From contig CAWKND010000010.1 of the NCBI GenBank assembly GCA_963850915.1, positions 1 to 64,000 on the forward strand: a stretch of 64,000 bases of DNA, given 5' to 3'. The notes below the pieces were generated by a model. The model did not search any database and was not told the DNA's origin. It saw only the letters and a program-made list of their open reading frames with translations. This DNA comes from CAVTWH01 sp963850915. Lineage in GTDB: Bacteria > Actinomycetota > Actinomycetes > Mycobacteriales > Micromonosporaceae. This document shows positions 61,079 to 64,000 of this stretch, piece by piece. Every line of letters begins with the position of its first letter. Within the stretch, counting starts at the first letter, position 1. The position numbers and the translations under genes are program-made.

Positions 61079-61121
61079 CTGCCATGCCGGGCAAGCAGGT
61101 TGGCACTGTAGCGTCCGGGGT

Positions 61122-61568
61122 GTGCGCCGTACCGCAATCCTTCTGCTACTCGCCGGGCTTACCGCTGCCAGCTCCGCCGGGTGCGGGTTTGTCGGCGCCG
61201 GCGGCGTCAGCCACACCAAGCCGAACGGGTTCGTGCTGCGCGGGCACGTGAGTACGCCGGTGCCGGCCGGCAACCCCGACACCGACGGCGCAGCCTGCAC
61301 GGCGCCGGCCGGCCTGCCCGACATCAAGGCCGGCGCGCCGGTCCGGGTACTCGACGCGGCGAACACGGTGATCGGGCTGGGCAGCCTGGACGACGGGGTG
61401 GTCGCCCACCCGGGCGGCGCCGCCGACTGCGAGTTCGGCTTCGAAATCCGCGCGGTACCGGGTGGTGTGGACACCTACGCGATCGTGGTGGGTACCCAGC
61501 CGGCGCACACCTTCCCCGCCACCGAACTGCGCGAGGACAAGCCAGCCGTGATCACGCTCACCGGCTGA
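61122..61568 (+). CDS. Hypothetical lipoprotein
   Basis: 148 residues. Signal peptide RRTAILLLLAGLTAASSAGC with lipobox SAGC, then an unknown beta-rich exterior domain (FVLRGHVSTPVPAGNPDTDG ... DTYAIVVGTQPAHTF). A TAGCGT 5 nt before the GTG could be the -10 box of a leaderless transcript. Divergent from pdtaS. No family recognised. Confidence 0.7.
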   Translation: MRRTAILLLLAGLTAASSAGCGFVGAGGVSHTKPNGFVLRGHVSTPVPAGNPDTDGAACTAPAGLPDIKAGAPVRVLDAANTVIGLGSLDDGVVAHPGGAADCEFGFEIRAVPGGVDTYAIVVGTQPAHTFPATELREDKPAVITLTG

Positions 61569-61584
61569 CCTGCCCCCCTACCAA

Positions 61585-62637
61585 CTACCGGGTGACGGTT
61601 ACCTTCTTCAGGCCGCGTGGGGCGTCCGGGTCCTCGCCGCGGGCCAGTGCCAGGGCCAGCGCGAGCTGCTGCAGCGGCAGGATGTCCAGCAGCGGGGCGT
61701 ACCGCTCGTCGACCGGGGCGCTCGGGATGCGGGCGCTCGCACCGGGTACGTCGTCGGCGCCGACGGTGACCACCTCGGCACCGCGCTCGCCGAGTTTGCC
61801 GATCACCTCACGCATCGAGTCACCGCCCGGGCCACTGCCCACCACGGCGAGTACCGGCACGTCCGGTGCGGTCATCGCGAGCGGCCCGTGCAGCAGGTCG
61901 GCGCCGGAGAAGGCGAGTGCGGCCAGGTACGAGGTCTCCATCAGCTTCAGTGCGGTCTCGCGGGCGGTCGGGTAGGCGTACCCGCGACCGGTGGTCACCA
62001 CGCGCGCGGCGAACCGGTACCGGGCGGCCAGCTCCCGTGCCGTCGGGTCGGCGAGTACCGTCTCCGCCTGCCCGGGCAGCGCCCGCAGCTGTACCAGCTC
62101 CTCCTCGGGTACCGCCCCGCCACCGCGTACCGCCTCCACGAGCAGCAGCAGCGCCAGCAGCTCGGCCGTGTACGTCTTGGTGGCGGCCACCGCGCGCTCG
62201 TGCCCCGCGGCCACGTCGATGTGCAGTTCGGCCGCGCTGGCGAGAGGCGAGTCGGGGTTGTTGGTCACCGCGAGAGTGTGCGCACCCGACTCGCGGGCCC
62301 GCTTCACCACCTCGACCAGGTCCTCCGAGCCGCCGCTCTGGCTGACCCCGATGACCAGCGCGCCGGACAGGTCGGGCCGGGCGCCGTAGACGGTGGTGGC
62401 ACTCGGGCTGGCCAGCCCGGCCGGCAGCCCGAGCCGGATCTCGGTGAGGTACGCGGCGTAGAGCGCTGCGTGGTCGGAGGTACCCCGGGCGGTGAACACC
62501 ACGTGCTTGGGCTGCCACGCGACGATCTGCCGGGCGACGGCCGCGATGCCGTCCAGCTGGGCCGGGTCCAGCAGCCGGGCGTACCCGGCCGGCTGCTCGG
62601 CGATGTCGGCTGCCATTCCGGTACCACGCTCAGTCAT
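61585..62637 (-). CDS. SIS-domain aminosugar-phosphate isomerase/deaminase-like protein
   Basis: 350 residues with two SIS domains, like the isomerase half of GlmS or the NagB-II/AgaS deaminases, and no glutaminase domain. HVVFTARGTSDHAALYAAYL and VIGVSQSGGSEDLVEVVKRA are the first domain's sugar-phosphate loops (SQSG); TGRGYAYPTARETALKLMET and ADLLHGPLAM belong to the second. Probably deaminates or isomerises glucosamine-6-phosphate-like sugars in the cytosol. ATG at 62637 after GGAGGAG. Confidence 0.82.
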   Translation of the reverse strand: MTERGTGMAADIAEQPAGYARLLDPAQLDGIAAVARQIVAWQPKHVVFTARGTSDHAALYAAYLTEIRLGLPAGLASPSATTVYGARPDLSGALVIGVSQSGGSEDLVEVVKRARESGAHTLAVTNNPDSPLASAAELHIDVAAGHERAVAATKTYTAELLALLLLVEAVRGGGAVPEEELVQLRALPGQAETVLADPTARELAARYRFAARVVTTGRGYAYPTARETALKLMETSYLAALAFSGADLLHGPLAMTAPDVPVLAVVGSGPGGDSMREVIGKLGERGAEVVTVGADDVPGASARIPSAPVDERYAPLLDILPLQQLALALALARGEDPDAPRGLKKVTVTR

Positions 62638-62765
62638 GCCCGCTCCTCCGCTACCGCGCACCACACGCGCGTTCCGTGCGCAGTCTTGCACACAGCACCG
62701 GCAACTGAACACTTTCGCGCAGCCGGTGTGACAGAGACGGGGCGCTCCGCGCAGTGATCGCGATC

Positions 62766-62806
62766 AGATCGGCAAAAGCGCAGTCTGACTACACTTTTGC
62801 CGATCT
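62766..62806. terminator. AGATC-bounded hairpin upstream of the SIS gene
   Basis: AGATCGGCAAAAG, loop of 15 nt, CTTTTGCCGATCT; further GCGATC copies flank it. Similar in build to the hairpins at 43315, 48595 and 48674. Confidence 0.6.
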
Positions 62807-62830
62807 AGCCGCGATCTCCGCCGGACACGC

Positions 62831-62866
62831 CTCGGGCGCCCAGCCGACTGTGGCTGGGCGCCCGAG
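62831..62866. terminator. Terminator of the DHA2 exporter gene
   Basis: CTCGGGCGCCCAGCC, loop GACTGT, GGCTGGGCGCCCGAG: a perfect 15-bp stem 13 nt after the exporter stop (minus strand). Confidence 0.85.
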
Positions 62867-62878
62867 GTAGGTAGAGCG

Positions 62879-64000
62879 TTACGCGTTCGCGCGTACCCCG
62901 TCGTCCAGGGCTTCGGAGCCCTCGGCGTCGACGCCGAGCAGCGCCGCCTCCGCCTCGACCTCCTGGGCCGCGACCTGCTCGCCGGCGGGCTGGGCCGGCG
63001 CGTCGGTCGGCAGCGAGCCGCGCAGCGCGACCTGCTTGATGAAGAAGGCCATGATCGGCACGAGTACCGCCACGAAGACCGCCCAGAAGAAGACGCTCCC
63101 GGTGGCCGTGGCGATGCCGTGCAGCAGCGCGTTGCGGACGTTCTCCGGCAGTAGCTTCAGCTGGCTCTGGGTGAGCCCGGCGGCACCGCCACCACTGGTC
63201 AGCTTGTCGGCGGCGCCCGGACCCAGGCTCTTGCCGATGTCGCTCTTCAGGCCGTGGTTGAAGATCGCGCCGAACAGCGAGATACCGAACGAGCCGCCGA
63301 TCGAGCGGAAGAAGGTGGCGGCCGAGCTGGCCACCCCGAGGTCCTTCTGGGAGACGCTGTTCTGCGAGATCAGCATGGTGGTCTGCATCAGGAAGCCCAT
63401 GCCGGAACCGAGCACGACCATCATCAGCGAGACGGTCAGCTTGGTGGTACTCACCGTCACGGTGGAGAGCAGGCCCAGCGCGACCGTCATGATCACGCCA
63501 CCGATGAACGGGTACCACTTGTAGTGCCCGGTCTTGGTGATGGCCTGGCCGACGACCAGCGACACGACCAGCATGCCGCCCATCATCGGCAGCAGCAGCA
63601 GGCCGGAGTTGGTGGCCGAGGCGCCCTGTACGACCTGCTGGAACAGCGGCAGGAAGTTGATCGCGCCGAACATCGCGAAGCCGAGCAGGAAGCCGACCGC
63701 CGCGCTGAGCGTGAAGTTGCGGTTCTTGAACAGGCCGATCGACAGGATCGGTTCGGGTGCGGAGCGCTCCACGAAGCCGAAGGTGACCAGCGTGATCACC
63801 GCGAGGGCGGCCAGGCCGATGATCTGCACCGAGCCCCAGGCGTACTCGTTGCCACCCCAGGTGGTGATCAGTACCAGGCTGGTGATGCCGACGGCGAGCA
63901 GGCCGGCGCCGGTCCAGTCGATCCGGTGCTCGGTACGGTGCTTGGGCAGGTGCAGCTGGGTGACAATGAGGAACAGCGCGACCACGCCCAGCGGCAGGTT
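62879..64000 (-). CDS. DHA2-family MFS multidrug exporter (5' end outside the window)
   Basis: C-terminal 370 or so residues of a 14-helix drug:H+ antiporter. The visible part includes WTGAGLLAVGITSLVLITTW, a central cytosolic loop with RSAPEPILSIGLFKNRNFTL (typical of EmrB/QacA relatives), GFLLGFAMFGAINFLPLFQQ, GFLMQTTMLISQNSVSQKDL and GVASSAATFFRSIGGSFGIS. An acidic C-terminal tail ends DGVRANA. Natural-product or drug export is the general role; substrate unknown. Confidence 0.88.
   Translation of the reverse strand, partial: NLPLGVVALFLIVTQLHLPKHRTEHRIDWTGAGLLAVGITSLVLITTWGGNEYAWGSVQIIGLAALAVITLVTFGFVERSAPEPILSIGLFKNRNFTLSAAVGFLLGFAMFGAINFLPLFQQVVQGASATNSGLLLLPMMGGMLVVSLVVGQAITKTGHYKWYPFIGGVIMTVALGLLSTVTVSTTKLTVSLMMVVLGSGMGFLMQTTMLISQNSVSQKDLGVASSAATFFRSIGGSFGISLFGAIFNHGLKSDIGKSLGPGAADKLTSGGGAAGLTQSQLKLLPENVRNALLHGIATATGSVFFWAVFVAVLVPIMAFFIKQVALRGSLPTDAPAQPAGEQVAAQEVEAEAALLGVDAEGSEALDDGVRANA

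Noticed and set aside
1..64000. CRISPR array
   Set aside because: No regularly spaced repeats of 24-40 bp with unique spacers and no cas genes. The only tandem repeat is the 15-bp unit at 47487.

Overview
The window is chromosomal DNA from a high-GC actinobacterium, most likely Micromonosporaceae. Supporting signs are ssrA, smpB, ftsEX and prfB in one neighbourhood, WhiB1, an actinobacterial nickel SOD with its maturation protease, CBM2-like domains fused to a Ser/Thr kinase, PdtaS, and many GTG and leaderless starts. A strong compositional signature runs through most of the window: the 4-mer GTAC is very frequent (about 14 in 13141-14040, by eye). It is much rarer in 1-12950 (about 23 in the first 5.3 kb).

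Region 1 (1-5436) is the edge of a biosynthetic gene cluster on the + strand: sulfotransferase, MFS exporter, GMC-type FAD alcohol oxidase and class III aminotransferase, closed by a strong terminator. The oxidase/aminotransferase pair recalls the alcohol-to-amine step of aminoglycoside pathways. Region 2 (5437-12980) is accessory debris: a duplicated 239-bp segment, a 66-bp repeat, a beta-lactamase-like hydrolase, the tail of a large serine recombinase, an IS256 transposase scrap, a frameshifted two-component system and a DUF6193-like remnant. It ends about 90 bp from tRNA-Ala(GGC) at a copy of that tRNA's 3' end, so regions 1-2 look like an island attached to this tRNA.

Region 3 (13068-37340) is backbone. 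It holds yqgE, a VOC protein, an MTA/purine nucleoside phosphorylase, a DinB-like protein, a two-component system and a kinase with a CBM2-like sensor. Next comes a tandemly duplicated two-gene module (19056-24519), in which each unit pairs a DUF4034-like protein with a membrane-anchored M16-like metalloprotease and starts from a leaderless promoter. Then follow ssrA, a CBM2 membrane protein, smpB, an M23 hydrolase, ftsXE, an ssu sulfonate-uptake operon behind a Cys-ending leader peptide, rrf2, prfB, a Pro/Gln-rich membrane protein and a PadR regulator.

Region 4 (37494-43163) is a sugar ABC transporter with a GH4 glycosidase and a BadF-type sugar kinase. It is interrupted by many frameshifts and has less of the GTAC signature.

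Region 5 (43390-64000) is backbone: a second kinase, a helicase-associated protein, an MDR dehydrogenase, malic enzyme, sodX/sodN, GNAT, an RsbW-like protein, a diacylglycerol kinase, whiB1 with a CRP-like site, and a sulfite/sulfate assimilation operon (sir, a 46-aa zinc ribbon, cysH, chelatase) behind a second leader peptide. After it come a GT-C glycosyltransferase, pdtaS, a lipoprotein, a SIS protein and a truncated DHA2 exporter.

The sulfur genes form a theme. Sulfonates enter through SsuABC, SsuD frees sulfite, and Sir with CysH reduces sulfite and activated sulfate; both operons carry related leader peptides. Frameshifts cluster in discrete patches (9.2-9.9, 32.3-33.7, 35.8-37.0 and 37.8-42.5 kb), so part of the apparent gene decay may be sequencing error.
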